Assembly (NCBI GenBank): GCA_947503275.1
Contig: CANNCZ010000002.1
Coordinates: forward strand, 248,001-312,000
Origin: an uncultured Erythrobacter sp.
GTDB lineage: Bacteria; Pseudomonadota; Alphaproteobacteria; Sphingomonadales; Sphingomonadaceae
Direction: 5' to 3'
Length of the DNA: 64,000 nt
Of the stretch, positions 53,354-62,223 are shown one piece after another. The notes beneath the pieces are model-generated. The model did no database searches. It was not told the origin of the DNA and worked only from the letters and a program-made list of their open reading frames with translations. A program made the translations under genes and the position numbers. Position 1 is the stretch's first letter. The number at the start of each line of letters is the position of its first letter.

Positions 53354-53399
53354 ATTGGGCAGGCGGCCTGTCAGGCAAAACGCAGGCCGCCTACCCAAT
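53354..53399 (+). other. Long intercistronic hairpin between bufA1 and doxX
   Basis: Arms 53354-53370 and 53383-53399 pair over 17 positions with a single C/A mismatch (360/393), loop of 12 nt. It starts 17 bp after the bufA1 stop and ends just before the doxX ribosome site (GGAGG at 53406-53410). No U-tract follows, so it is a better candidate for mRNA protection, processing or partial attenuation than for a full terminator. Confidence 0.75.
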
Positions 53400-53414
53400 C
53401 AAATGGAGGATAAT

Positions 53415-53888
53415 ATGAGTGGACTTATGACTATGTGGGCACGGCTTACCGGCATGCTTTCGGGCACTGTTGTTGAGAGCATTGTGCTGTTCATCACGCG
53501 CATCGCGTTGGCCGGAATTTTCTGGCGTTCGTATGAAACAAAGGTCGTCGATGGCACTTGGTTGCAAATCGACGAGGTTCAAAAGCTCATTTTTGAAAAC
53601 GAGTTTTCCGGCCTGCCGCTGTCACCCGATATTGCGGTGCCGCTAACGGTCTATGCCGAGTTTGCATTGCCGATCCTATTGGTCATCGGTTTGTTCAGCC
53701 GCTTCTCTGCTGCTGCGCTTGCAGTCATGGCATTGGTCATTCAGCTATTCGTGTTCCCAACCTGGGATCACTTCTTTGGCTGGGATATTACGGTGCTTGC
53801 TCTGGCAGGTATCATCATCAGTCGCGGTCCAGGCATGATCAGCCTTGATGCGATCTTGAGCCGGGTAACCGGCGCCAAGGCGACATAA
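53415..53888 (+). CDS. DoxX family membrane protein of the bufferin operon
   Basis: 157 aa with four helices (about 20-38, 68-88, 92-112 and 118-135) as in DoxX proteins. Conserved LAGIFWRSYETK in the first part and PTWDHFFGWDI before the last helix. GGAGG 5 nt upstream fixes the start. DoxX-like proteins (called BufD in some loci) accompany bufferin genes; role unclear, perhaps membrane redox or export support. Followed 11 bp later by the sigma factor. Confidence 0.88.
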   Translation: MSGLMTMWARLTGMLSGTVVESIVLFITRIALAGIFWRSYETKVVDGTWLQIDEVQKLIFENEFSGLPLSPDIAVPLTVYAEFALPILLVIGLFSRFSAAALAVMALVIQLFVFPTWDHFFGWDITVLALAGIIISRGPGMISLDAILSRVTGAKAT

Positions 53889-53899
53889 GTCACCAGACG

Positions 53900-54430
53900 A
53901 TGGTTGCTGATGAACCCACCTTCGCCCGCCTGATGGCAGCAGCGCAAACCGGCGATAAAGCCGCCGCGAATGTACTGCTGACCGAGGCGGGCGTTTGGTT
54001 GGAAAGATATTTTCGCAGGCGCGTGCCTCCGCATCAGATCGATGATCTGGTTCAAGAGGTGCTTATCGCTCTGCATACAAAGCGCGCGACTTTTGATCCC
54101 GCGCGTCCGTTTCTGCCATGGTTGGCGGCGATTGCGCGGTATCGTTGGGTCGATCACCTACGCAAAGTCTACAAGCATGACAGCAAGGAATTGATGGAAG
54201 ATGATGCGGTCGAGGACAGCGAAGAAGAAGTTGTTCTGGCCCGAGTCAGTCTGGATCGCCTGTTTAAACACCTGCCAGACAAGCAGGCTGAGGCGATTGA
54301 GATGGTGAAAATTGGCGGATTGTCGATCCGCGAAGCCGCCGACAAAACCGGGCAAAGCGAAAGCCTGGTCAAAGTGAATATCCATCGCGGCCTGAAAAAG
54401 CTGGCCGCGTTGGTTGAAAGAGCAGATTAA
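53900..54430 (+). CDS. sigF: ECF sigma factor, SigF type
   Basis: 176 aa. Sigma2: IDDLVQEVLIALHTKRATFD and FLPWLAAIARYRWVDHLR. Sigma4: LPDKQAEAIEMVKIGGLSIREAA and ESLVKVNIHRGLKKL. The Trp/Arg-rich region 2.4 and pairing with a DUF1109 anti-sigma are those of Caulobacter SigF (ECF16-like). Expected to respond to metal or oxidative stress and to recognise GTAACC-N16-CGAA, found upstream. Next gene begins 1 bp after its stop. Confidence 0.93.
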   Translation: MVADEPTFARLMAAAQTGDKAAANVLLTEAGVWLERYFRRRVPPHQIDDLVQEVLIALHTKRATFDPARPFLPWLAAIARYRWVDHLRKVYKHDSKELMEDDAVEDSEEEVVLARVSLDRLFKHLPDKQAEAIEMVKIGGLSIREAADKTGQSESLVKVNIHRGLKKLAALVERAD

Positions 54431-54431
54431 A

Positions 54432-55085
54432 ATGGAAAAGCACACAAATCGAGCCGATCTGATCGCGGCGCTGACCGAGGATTTGGCTCCGGTAAAGCGA
54501 GTTAAGCCCGTTGAAGGCGCAGTGTTGATCGCGTTTGCGGCATTGATCGCATCGGTTGCCTCTATCGCCGTTTATGAATGGTGGGATGGGCTTTTGACCG
54601 GAGAGGCCTCTGGCTATTTCCTGATCACGCATGGCCTGTTGCTGGTTCTGGGTGCGGCAAGCACTTTTGCGCTGGTCAGCGGTGCACTGCCGCGCGTTGG
54701 CTCGCGTTTTGATGCGCCGATGTGGGGCGCAATTATGCTCGGCATTTTGCCATTGGGCGCGATTGTCAGCATGCTTTCGGGACACGGCAATCATGCAAGC
54801 CAAGGATTGAACGATCCGGTCGCATTCATGTGCACCACCGCCTCGCTATCGGCTGGCGCGCTGGTTCTGGTTGCGGCGGTCATGTGGCTGCGTCGCGGAG
54901 CACCCGTTTCGATTGAGCGTTCTGGCTGGCTTGCCGGTCTTGCCGCTGGATCGCTGGGCACGCTGGCTTATGGCATTACCTGCCCGCTGGACACCTTTGC
55001 GCATGTCGGATTGTGGCATGTCGCGCCGGTGGCGATTGGCGCAGTTGTGGGTCGCATTGTCGTGCCGCCCCTCATCCGCTGGTGA
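54432..55085 (+). CDS. nrsF: NrsF-type (DUF1109) membrane anti-sigma factor
   Basis: 217 aa, about six helices (near 28-48, 63-83, 98-115, 132-152, 165-185 and 195-212). Two conserved Cys, C134 (AFMCTTAS) and C184 (GITCPLD), lie near membrane faces; in Caulobacter NrsF paired cysteines are needed for stress sensing. ATG at 54432 is preferred over an in-frame TTG at 54414. Holds SigF at the membrane until stress. Confidence 0.92.
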   Translation: MEKHTNRADLIAALTEDLAPVKRVKPVEGAVLIAFAALIASVASIAVYEWWDGLLTGEASGYFLITHGLLLVLGAASTFALVSGALPRVGSRFDAPMWGAIMLGILPLGAIVSMLSGHGNHASQGLNDPVAFMCTTASLSAGALVLVAAVMWLRRGAPVSIERSGWLAGLAAGSLGTLAYGITCPLDTFAHVGLWHVAPVAIGAVVGRIVVPPLIRW

Positions 55086-55136
55086 TCGAGCAATAGCTCT
55101 GCGCGAATAGGCTCGCAAAACCGCAAAATAATTGCC

Positions 55137-55180
55137 ATATGGGCCGTGCAGTTTGTAGCTGCGCGGCCCATATTTCGTTT
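55137..55180 (+). terminator. Terminator of the bufferin operon
   Basis: Arms 55137-55151 and 55159-55173 pair over 15 positions (one T-G wobble), 7-nt loop, followed by TTCGTTT. It lies 51 bp after nrsF and 38 bp before ispG, isolating the stress operon from the housekeeping gene. Confidence 0.8.
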
Positions 55181-55210
55181 GAAGCGTGTTACAGGAAATT
55201 GGTGAGTTAG

Positions 55211-56353
55211 ATGAACGCGATCCGCCCTTGGCGCACGATAGAACGGCGTGAATGCCGCCAGATCATGGTTGGCGATGTGCCCGTTGGCGGCGATGCGCCG
55301 ATCACGGTGCAGACCATGACGAACACGCCGACAGAGGATGCGGTTGCAACGATCGACCAGATCCGCCGCTGCGAAGAGGTCGGCTGCGACATCATCCGCG
55401 TCTCTTGCCCCACAGAGGAAGCGACAGCCGCCTTTGGCAAGATCACCAAAGCATCGCGCATTCCCATCGTTGCCGACATCCACTTCCACTACAAACGCGC
55501 TCTTGAAGCAGCCGATGCAGGCGCCGCCTGCTTGCGCATCAACCCTGGCAATATCGGCGGTGACAAACGCGTCGCAGAGGTCGTGCGCGCAGCGAAAGCC
55601 AATGGCTGCGCCATCCGCATCGGCGTGAACGCAGGTAGCTTGGAGAAGGACCTGCTGGAGAAGTACGGCGAACCGTGTCCCGAAGCTCTGATCGAAAGCG
55701 CGCTGGATCATATCAAGCTGTTGCAGGACCACGACTTTCACGAATTCAAAGTCGCGGTGAAATCCTCCGACGTGTTCCTAGGTGTCGCGGCCTATCATGG
55801 CTTGGCAGAGGCGGTCGATTGCCCGCTTCACCTTGGCATTACCGAGGCGGGCGGCTTGATCGGCGGAACGGTCAAGTCCTCCATCGGTATGGGATCGCTA
55901 CTATGGGCGGGCATTGGTGACACGATCCGCGTCTCGCTCTCGGCAGAGCCCGAGCAAGAGGTGAAAGTCGGCTATGAAATGCTGAAGTCGCTAGGCCTGC
56001 GCACACGCGGCGTCCGCGTCGTCTCCTGCCCCAGCTGCTCGCGCCAAGGGTTTGACGTGATCCGCACAGTTGAGACGCTCGAACAGCGGCTCGAACACAT
56101 CAAAACGCCGATGAGCCTCAGCGTTCTCGGTTGCGTCGTCAATGGCCCCGGCGAAGCGCGCGAGACAGATATCGGCCTAACCGGCGGCGGTTCGGGCAAA
56201 CACATGGTCTACCTCTCTGGCGTGAAAGCGCACACGATTGAGGATGAAGACATGCTCGATCACATCGTTCGCCTTGTCGAAGAGAAAGCGGCCAAGATCG
56301 ACGCTGGTGATGAGGTCGCATTTGACCCACACGCCGCCGAGGCTGCCGAATGA
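55211..56353 (+). CDS. ispG: 4-hydroxy-3-methylbut-2-enyl diphosphate synthase (IspG/GcpE)
   Basis: 380 aa. TIM-barrel N-terminal part ([30 protein letters not shown]) and a C-terminal [4Fe-4S] domain with [10 protein letters not shown] and CVVNGPGEA supplying the cluster Cys residues. Converts MEcPP to HMBPP in the MEP isoprenoid pathway, which feeds quinones and carotenoids. Overlaps the next gene (ATGA). Confidence 0.97.
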   Translation: MNAIRPWRTIERRECRQIMVGDVPVGGDAPITVQTMTNTPTEDAVATIDQIRRCEEVGCDIIRVSCPTEEATAAFGKITKASRIPIVADIHFHYKRALEAADAGAACLRINPGNIGGDKRVAEVVRAAKANGCAIRIGVNAGSLEKDLLEKYGEPCPEALIESALDHIKLLQDHDFHEFKVAVKSSDVFLGVAAYHGLAEAVDCPLHLGITEAGGLIGGTVKSSIGMGSLLWAGIGDTIRVSLSAEPEQEVKVGYEMLKSLGLRTRGVRVVSCPSCSRQGFDVIRTVETLEQRLEHIKTPMSLSVLGCVVNGPGEARETDIGLTGGGSGKHMVYLSGVKAHTIEDEDMLDHIVRLVEEKAAKIDAGDEVAFDPHAAEAAE

Positions 56354-56862
56354 TCAAGCCGATCCTATCGGGCTTGGCCGCCGCCTTGGTTCTGGTGGGT
56401 TGCGCCACAGTTGCCGACCGCGTCACGCATAGTGGCCACGATTACCCAGAGGCGCGCTCATACGCGGTGAGCGAAGACGCGGTCGCTGATGTCGATGCTG
56501 CGCTCGCCAATGCGTCTGCGAACAACAAGCGGGTGCTGTTGGTGATGGGTGCAAACTGGTGCCACGACAGCCGCGCGCTGGCTGGCTGGCTTGCAACGGA
56601 GCGGTTCGCTCAGCTTGTCGATGCCAAGTATGAGTTGGTCTTCGTCAATGTGGGCATGCCGCAACAAGACGATGGCCATAATATCGCAATAGCTCAGCGC
56701 TTCGGCGTGGATGACTTGCCCGGCACGCCCAATCTGCTGGTGCTGACGGCAGAGGGCGAGTTGGTGAACGCTGAAACCGCAACCACTTGGCGCGACACAG
56801 CGAGCCGCGAAGAAGACGCGATTTACGATGAGCTGGCAATGCTAGCTGACAAGGCCGTCTAA
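56350..56862 (+). CDS. Thioredoxin-like lipoprotein with a single active-site Cys
   Basis: 170 aa. Signal peptide with lipobox LVGC (Cys18). Thioredoxin fold from about residue 55 with WCHDS in place of WCxxC, so only the first Cys remains; the cis-Pro region is [10 protein letters not shown]. It may act as a reductase needing an external thiol or as a binding protein. Starts inside the ispG stop and ends just before the HDAC-like gene. Confidence 0.8.
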   Translation: MIKPILSGLAAALVLVGCATVADRVTHSGHDYPEARSYAVSEDAVADVDAALANASANNKRVLLVMGANWCHDSRALAGWLATERFAQLVDAKYELVFVNVGMPQQDDGHNIAIAQRFGVDDLPGTPNLLVLTAEGELVNAETATTWRDTASREEDAIYDELAMLADKAV

Positions 56863-56864
56863 CC

Positions 56865-57776
56865 CTGCTTCACGTCGTTCACCACGTCGACTACATGGCC
56901 CCGCAGCCGACACGCGGGACGTTCAAATTCGACAAATACCAATTGGTGATGGAGGCGCTTCGCAGCAGCGCCGCCGCGATTACAGAGCACGCGCCAGAGC
57001 CGTGCCCGCGCGAATGGCTGGAGGCGGTGCATGATCCCGCCTATGTCGAAGAGGTCTTCGCCGCCAATGTTCCGCACGATAAGGAACGCCGCATCGGCTT
57101 CCCGGTGACAGCGCGCATCCGCGACCGCGTGCGGCATACCAATGGCGGCACATGGCTCGCGGCAAAGCTGGCGATGCAGCATGGCTATGCGGCAAATTCC
57201 GCGGCGGGTAGCCACCATGCACTCGCCGATACAGGCGCAGGCTATTGCGTGTTCAACGACCTTGCCGTGGCATCCAATCGCCTGATCGCACAAGGGGACG
57301 CGCGGCGTATCTTGATAGTCGACCTCGATGTGCATCAGGGCGATGGCACCGCCAGCCTCACCGCAGGCCGCGAGGACATCTTCACGCTTTCGCTGCATGC
57401 TGAGAAGAACTTTCCCGTTCGCAAAGCCCGCTCCAGCCGCGATGTCCCTCTGTCGGACGGCGTGGACGACGATGGCTATATGGAGGCGCTAGACGCACAC
57501 TTGCCGGAAGTGATCGAGAACTTCGCGCCCGATCTGGTGCTCTATCAGGCAGGCGTCGACCCGCATGGCGATGACAGACTTGGCAGGCTCGCGCTGACCG
57601 ATGTGGGGCTGGAACGCCGCGATGCCTATGTCGTGGATCAGGTTCGCAGTCGCGGCCTTCCCATCGCCTCTGCACTGGGTGGGGGATATGGCGACCCGCA
57701 CGAAATCGCCGCGCGCCACGCCCAGTCTATGCTGACGATGGCGGCAGTGAATGCCCGGTTTGCGGTTCAAACTTAG
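56865..57776 (+). CDS. Histone deacetylase family (class II HDAC-like) protein
   Basis: 303 aa if started at CTG 56865, 293 aa from ATG 56895. Zinc-hydrolase motifs: SHHALADTGAGYCVFND, DLDVHQGDG, YQAGVDPHGDD and ALGGGYG. The reading frame upstream of the ATG encodes LLHVVHHVDY, which is the conserved first strand of this family, so I favour the rare CTG start, 2 bp after the preceding stop. Probably deacetylates acetyl-lysine or acetylpolyamines. Its TAG overlaps the TAA of the convergent gene. Confidence 0.88.
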   Translation: MLHVVHHVDYMAPQPTRGTFKFDKYQLVMEALRSSAAAITEHAPEPCPREWLEAVHDPAYVEEVFAANVPHDKERRIGFPVTARIRDRVRHTNGGTWLAAKLAMQHGYAANSAAGSHHALADTGAGYCVFNDLAVASNRLIAQGDARRILIVDLDVHQGDGTASLTAGREDIFTLSLHAEKNFPVRKARSSRDVPLSDGVDDDGYMEALDAHLPEVIENFAPDLVLYQAGVDPHGDDRLGRLALTDVGLERRDAYVVDQVRSRGLPIASALGGGYGDPHEIAARHAQSMLTMAAVNARFAVQT

Positions 57777-58357
57777 AAGTAAATATCGATGTAGTCGGTC
57801 AGATCATCGCACCACTCGAATTCACGCAAACGCCAATATTTGCGGTTCTGCGTGACAGCAAAGCGCCACTCCTTGGTCGTGTTGCAAAACCGCTCTGCAT
57901 CAGGTGAACCGAGGATTTTGACTGTGCCAGAATAGGTGAAATAGTCAGAGCCAATCTCGGTGATGAAACCTTCAAGGCTCAGCCGCGAACCATCCTCACC
58001 GCGTTGTTCGCCGGTTAACAGCCATTGCCCATCTTCGTCGACCGCGATCCAAACGCGCCCGCGCTCCTCCCAACCGATCCATTGCAAGGTGAGGCCCGAA
58101 TTGCCGAACAATCGCTCCGCTGCGGCGTGATCGAGAATGCGGGTCGGCTCCGAAGGCACCTCGGCAGCTTCAACAGTGAGTGTTGAAGGCGCCTCAGCCA
58201 AATTGCTGCGCACAATCTGCAGTTCTCTTAGTGCAGGGAACGGGGTTTGGGTTGATGCCTCCGCCTGTTGATCAGGCGCCGCCTCCTGCCCCAAGCTAAC
58301 CGAATGCAGCGCCCCGGCGATCACGATCGCCAATCCGCTACGCCACACTATTGCCAT
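57773..58357 (-). CDS. Secreted hypothetical protein
   Basis: 194 aa from ATG 58357, with GGAGAAA 5 nt upstream; a longer frame to 58597 is not credible because it runs into the divergent gene. Signal peptide about 1-25 (ending VSLGQE), then a Gln/Ala/Pro-rich linker and a folded domain with LTLQWIGWEERGRVWIA and a C-terminal two-Cys pattern (FCNTTKEW; EWCDDL). No family recognised; presumably periplasmic. Confidence 0.7.
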   Translation of the reverse strand: MAIVWRSGLAIVIAGALHSVSLGQEAAPDQQAEASTQTPFPALRELQIVRSNLAEAPSTLTVEAAEVPSEPTRILDHAAAERLFGNSGLTLQWIGWEERGRVWIAVDEDGQWLLTGEQRGEDGSRLSLEGFITEIGSDYFTYSGTVKILGSPDAERFCNTTKEWRFAVTQNRKYWRLREFEWCDDLTDYIDIYF

Positions 58358-58426
58358 AACACTTTCTCCCCAACCCGAATTACGGTAGCCGGTATGAACC
58401 ACTGATAACTTGAGGATAGACCAGCA

Positions 58427-59872
58427 ATGCCGTCCCACGAAACCGATTATCTCATCATTGGCGCCGGCGCAGTGGGCCTGGCATTTGCGGACACCTTGCT
58501 GGACGAAGATCCCGATTGTCACATCACTTTGGTCGATAAACATGCGCGGCCCGGCGGGCATTGGAACGATGCCTATTCCTTCGTCGCGCTGCACCAACCC
58601 AGCGCAACCTACGGCGTCAATTCACTCGAATTGTGCCCGGATCGCGTGGACACTCTGGGGCACAATAAGGGCATGTATCCACTCGCCAAGCATGCCGAGA
58701 TCCTGTCCTATTACAGCAAAGTGATGACAGAGCGTCTGATCCCAAGCGGACGCGTCGACTACTTCCCTTTGTGCGAATATCGCGGTGAAGATGGCGGCAA
58801 TCACACTGCGCGCAGCATTCTTTCAGGTGAGGAACACAGCTTTACCGTGCGGCGTAAACTGGTCGATGGGACTTGGTTCAAAACCTCGGTCCCGTCCACG
58901 CACAAGCCCGCTTTCGCCATTGCTGAGGACACGCGTTTTGCGGTGCCGGGGGACTTGCCGCACCTTTGGAAAGACACCGACAATCTGCCCAAGCACTACG
59001 TTGTGATCGGCGGCGGCAAGACCGCGATGGATACCGCTGTCTGGTTGTTGGAGGCTGGCGTTCCGGCAGACCAAATCGACTGGGTGCGACCGCGCGACAG
59101 TTGGATGTTCAATCGCAAGCTGCTGCAGCCAGCGCAGCACCATATCGAAGAGCTGATCCAGTTTCAGGTCGATCTGGTCGAATGCGCAAGCTCTTCCGAA
59201 ACCGGTGATGAGATGTTCGCAAAACTGGATGAACGCGGCACGATGCTGCGAATTGATCCCGATGTGACGCCCAAAATGTTCCACTTTGCCGTGATTTCCG
59301 AGGCAGAAGTCGCATTGCTGCGTCAGATAAAAAAGGTCCATCGCGGCCAGCGTGTCACCGCGCTTGAGCCTGCTGCGATGCTGTTTGGTGAAGACCGCGT
59401 CGACCTACCACAAGGCACGCTGTTCATCGATTGCACAGCGAGCGCGGTCCCCTTTGAAGTGCTTGGGAACGCACAGCCTTTCTTCAACGGCGACCGCATC
59501 ACGCTGCAATTGGCGCAGTCTCCGTTTGTCCCATACAGCGCCGCATTGGCGGCATTCGTAGAGGCGAATTTCGAGACCGATCAGGAGAAGAACAACCTCC
59601 TTCCCCCTGCTCCGCTGACGGATACGACTGATACGTATCCCTATGCCGTGATGGCAAATTTGATGAGCACCGCGATCCTGTCAGGCAATCCCAAAACCAA
59701 CGCCTTTAACGCCAAAAGCCGCTTGCATCCGACCGGCCCAGCAGTGGCTAAGATGATTAAGGACGGCGATCCCCGTCTCGCAGCGCTCGGCGAAGTCGGC
59801 CCAAAAATTCAGGCGAATATGCCCGGTGTGATCAAACTCGGCATGGCCGCCAAAGCGCTGCATGAGGCGTAA
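58427..59872 (+). CDS. FAD/NAD(P)-binding oxidoreductase
   Basis: 481 aa. N-terminal Rossmann FAD site YLIIGAGAVGLAFAD followed by RPGGHWNDAYS, like flavin monooxygenase-type proteins; a second dinucleotide motif YVVIGGGKTAMDTA lies at about residues 190-203. Soluble, no signal. GAGGA lies 10 nt before ATG. Substrate unknown. Divergent from the secreted hypothetical protein. Confidence 0.82.
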   Translation: MPSHETDYLIIGAGAVGLAFADTLLDEDPDCHITLVDKHARPGGHWNDAYSFVALHQPSATYGVNSLELCPDRVDTLGHNKGMYPLAKHAEILSYYSKVMTERLIPSGRVDYFPLCEYRGEDGGNHTARSILSGEEHSFTVRRKLVDGTWFKTSVPSTHKPAFAIAEDTRFAVPGDLPHLWKDTDNLPKHYVVIGGGKTAMDTAVWLLEAGVPADQIDWVRPRDSWMFNRKLLQPAQHHIEELIQFQVDLVECASSSETGDEMFAKLDERGTMLRIDPDVTPKMFHFAVISEAEVALLRQIKKVHRGQRVTALEPAAMLFGEDRVDLPQGTLFIDCTASAVPFEVLGNAQPFFNGDRITLQLAQSPFVPYSAALAAFVEANFETDQEKNNLLPPAPLTDTTDTYPYAVMANLMSTAILSGNPKTNAFNAKSRLHPTGPAVAKMIKDGDPRLAALGEVGPKIQANMPGVIKLGMAAKALHEA

Positions 59873-59935
59873 CAGCCGAAGCGGAGCAATTGGGGATTCA
59901 CTCCGGGGCCATCTTGGGGTAGGTAGGGTGCACGT

Positions 59936-60649
59936 ATGAAACGCCGCGATCTTATCAAAGGCACGATTGCCGCTGGTGCCGCTTTGGCGCTCCCCACCCT
60001 GCCTGCACGGCTTGCCGCGCAGCCACGTCGGGGCAGCCCGCGTGATCGGATTTTGTTCGACATTGCTAAGCGTGAATTGGACCGTGCAGGCGATGCAATC
60101 TGGCGGCGCGATATTGTCGGTATTGCCGATTTCGGCGTGCACTCGGCTCAACGGCGATTCTATTTCGTCAATCTTGACCGCGAAGAAGTGAACCCGTTCC
60201 ATGTCAGCCACGGCACTGGCTCTGATCCAGAGCACGATGGATGGCTCAATTCCTACTCGAACGTCGAAGGGTCCAACGCAACATCGCGCGGCGCCTATGT
60301 GACATGGGAATGGTATCAGGGGCGTTATGGCACTTCGGTCCGGTTGGGCGGGCTGGATCAGTCAAACGAAGCAGCGCTGCGCCGCTATATCGTGATGCAC
60401 CGCGCGCGCTATGCAGAGCCTTCGCACATTTCGCGTTGGGGTAGGCTGGGCCGCTCAAACGGTTGCTTTGCACTCGGCGAAGAACAGTTCCGCATCGCTC
60501 TGCTCAACCTGTCGGGCGGACGGTTACTGTTCGCCGACAGCCTAGGCCTGCAAGATGATGGCCGAATGCTAACCCGCGAACAGCAATTGCAGCCGCTTCA
60601 ATCCAGCACGCCCAACGCAACCCAGCGTTACAATCCGGGCGTGTTTTAA
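59936..60649 (+). CDS. Tat-exported murein L,D-transpeptidase-like protein (YkuD_2)
   Basis: 237 aa. Twin-arginine signal KRRDLIKG, cleaved after about residue 30. The catalytic Cys lies in GRSNGCFAL (SxGC motif), with His in VSHGTGSDPEHDG, matching the PF13645 murein L,D-transpeptidase catalytic family. Probably trims or cross-links peptidoglycan. Convergent with a second, unrelated-type L,D-transpeptidase, 9 bp apart. Confidence 0.88.
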   Translation: MKRRDLIKGTIAAGAALALPTLPARLAAQPRRGSPRDRILFDIAKRELDRAGDAIWRRDIVGIADFGVHSAQRRFYFVNLDREEVNPFHVSHGTGSDPEHDGWLNSYSNVEGSNATSRGAYVTWEWYQGRYGTSVRLGGLDQSNEAALRRYIVMHRARYAEPSHISRWGRLGRSNGCFALGEEQFRIALLNLSGGRLLFADSLGLQDDGRMLTREQQLQPLQSSTPNATQRYNPGVF

Positions 60650-60658
60650 AGGCCTGAT

Positions 60659-62038
60659 TTAATCGCCCGCCAGTGGGTTGTTCTCGATCACGATAACCTC
60701 ATCGTCGCTTTCGCCTGAGCGGTTTTGGACGCGTGGTTCGTCGAGGCTCGCCAGAACTGGTGCATCGCGGCTGTAGATGTCGTTGAAGCTGCGCATCTCA
60801 CCATCAATGTCCGTCGCCATGGTGAAATAGGTGATGTAGGCGGGCATTTCCTTGGTGATCGGCACCTTCGTGTATTCACCCGATGTGGCAATCGCGACCG
60901 CTTCATCACGGCTAGCACCCTGACCAAGGATCGCCATCGTAATCGCCAGCTCCAACGCGCGCTCTGTCCGAATGCAACCATGCGACAAGGCACGATTGGC
61001 ATTGTTGAACAGGTGCCGCGATGGCGTGTCGTGGAAGAAGATCGCGTGACGGTTGGGCATTTCCAGCTTCATCCGGCCCAGCGAATTGCCCGGTCCTGGC
61101 TGCTGGACAACCGAGATATAGCCATTGCGCCCACGGGTCGCGGTGTAGCCATTGCGGCGTGCCCATGATGGATCGCCCAGCACACGTTCGCCCAGCCCTT
61201 CACCGCGCACAATTGATTGCGGCACAGTCCATGTTGGGTTGAAAACCACACCAGACACCGTCTCTGCCAATTGCGGCGTCGCCGTCCGGCCCGGTTTGCC
61301 TACGACAGTGCGATAGGTGCTGATAATGCGATTGTTCACCGTTAGGCGCAGCTGATACTCGGGCACGTTGGTGATCAAATATTGGCTGCCCAGATCCTGT
61401 GCGAGCCAGCGCCAGCGGTCCATATTTGCGCGGATCAGTTTCCGCTTGGCGCCCTCGCTCTCTGGTGTTTTAGCCAGTTCCTCGCGCAGCTTTGCGTAAT
61501 CGGGGTGCGTGGGGTTTAGGCCCGCCAGTGTGCCGGCAATATCGCCGCTCGCAACAGCCGTTTCCAACAGATCGCGCGTGCGGTTCACATTGCGATCGGG
61601 ATCGACCACAAACCACTGAACTCGCGCCTCTGCCGGAGTGCGTCCATCGCGCAAATCTTCGACCAGCCACACGAAGTTCTTCGACGCCAGCGCGTTCAAC
61701 GCGTCAGATTCGCCAGCCAACGCCAACATGCGCAATTCGTCGAGATTGTAGTCAGCGGGATCAAGGCCCTCTTCGCCGATTGTTTCTATGAAGCCGATTA
61801 GGGCTGCTGCGTGATCCGTGCTCCAGTCCTCGATCATCGGACCTGGCGCGGCAAGGTCGCCTTGCACCAAGGGTTCGGAGACCATTTGCGGGAATGCTTC
61901 GTCAAAGCGCGCTTCCTCAGATGCGCCATCCGCACCAGTGCCGTTGCCGGTCGCCGCGCTATCCTGTGCGAGCGCGCCCCCTGCAATAAGTGCCGCTCCG
62001 GCTATTCCGGCTGCGAATGTGCTGACCCATTTGCGCAT
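60659..62038 (-). CDS. YcbB/LdtD-type L,D-transpeptidase
   Basis: 459 aa. Signal peptide about 1-25, then the helical scaffold region (about 50-220) seen in YcbB-like enzymes, then a YkuD catalytic domain (about 225-410) with His in HAIFFHDTP and Cys in SHGCIRTERALELA. Forms 3-3 cross-links in peptidoglycan, a reaction insensitive to most beta-lactams other than penems. The acidic C-terminal tail (SGESDDEVIVIENN) is not catalytic. Confidence 0.92.
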   Translation of the reverse strand: MRKWVSTFAAGIAGAALIAGGALAQDSAATGNGTGADGASEEARFDEAFPQMVSEPLVQGDLAAPGPMIEDWSTDHAAALIGFIETIGEEGLDPADYNLDELRMLALAGESDALNALASKNFVWLVEDLRDGRTPAEARVQWFVVDPDRNVNRTRDLLETAVASGDIAGTLAGLNPTHPDYAKLREELAKTPESEGAKRKLIRANMDRWRWLAQDLGSQYLITNVPEYQLRLTVNNRIISTYRTVVGKPGRTATPQLAETVSGVVFNPTWTVPQSIVRGEGLGERVLGDPSWARRNGYTATRGRNGYISVVQQPGPGNSLGRMKLEMPNRHAIFFHDTPSRHLFNNANRALSHGCIRTERALELAITMAILGQGASRDEAVAIATSGEYTKVPITKEMPAYITYFTMATDIDGEMRSFNDIYSRDAPVLASLDEPRVQNRSGESDDEVIVIENNPLAGD

Positions 62039-62223
62039 ATCTGCTCGTCCCGTATCGCGTTGCGCACCGACAATCGGCGCCCATTTCGCGCTTTCAAAAG
62101 TGAATATATCCCTGTTTCATCACCTCTATCAAGCAAGCAGGCTTACCCTGCGATGAATCCTGCACAGATGATGCATGCTAGACCCGTGACGTGAGGCGGC
62201 GCTGCACCTAGGAACAGCGCACT

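Noticed and set aside
53860..53895. Second GTAACC near the end of doxX as a sigF promoter
   Set aside because: GTAACC occurs in the coding sequence, but 16 bp later the sequence is AAGT, not CGAA.
58358..58597. 80-residue N-terminal extension of the secreted hypothetical protein
   Set aside because: It overlaps the divergent flavoprotein gene, and the internal ATG at 58357 has a good ribosome site and begins a proper signal peptide.
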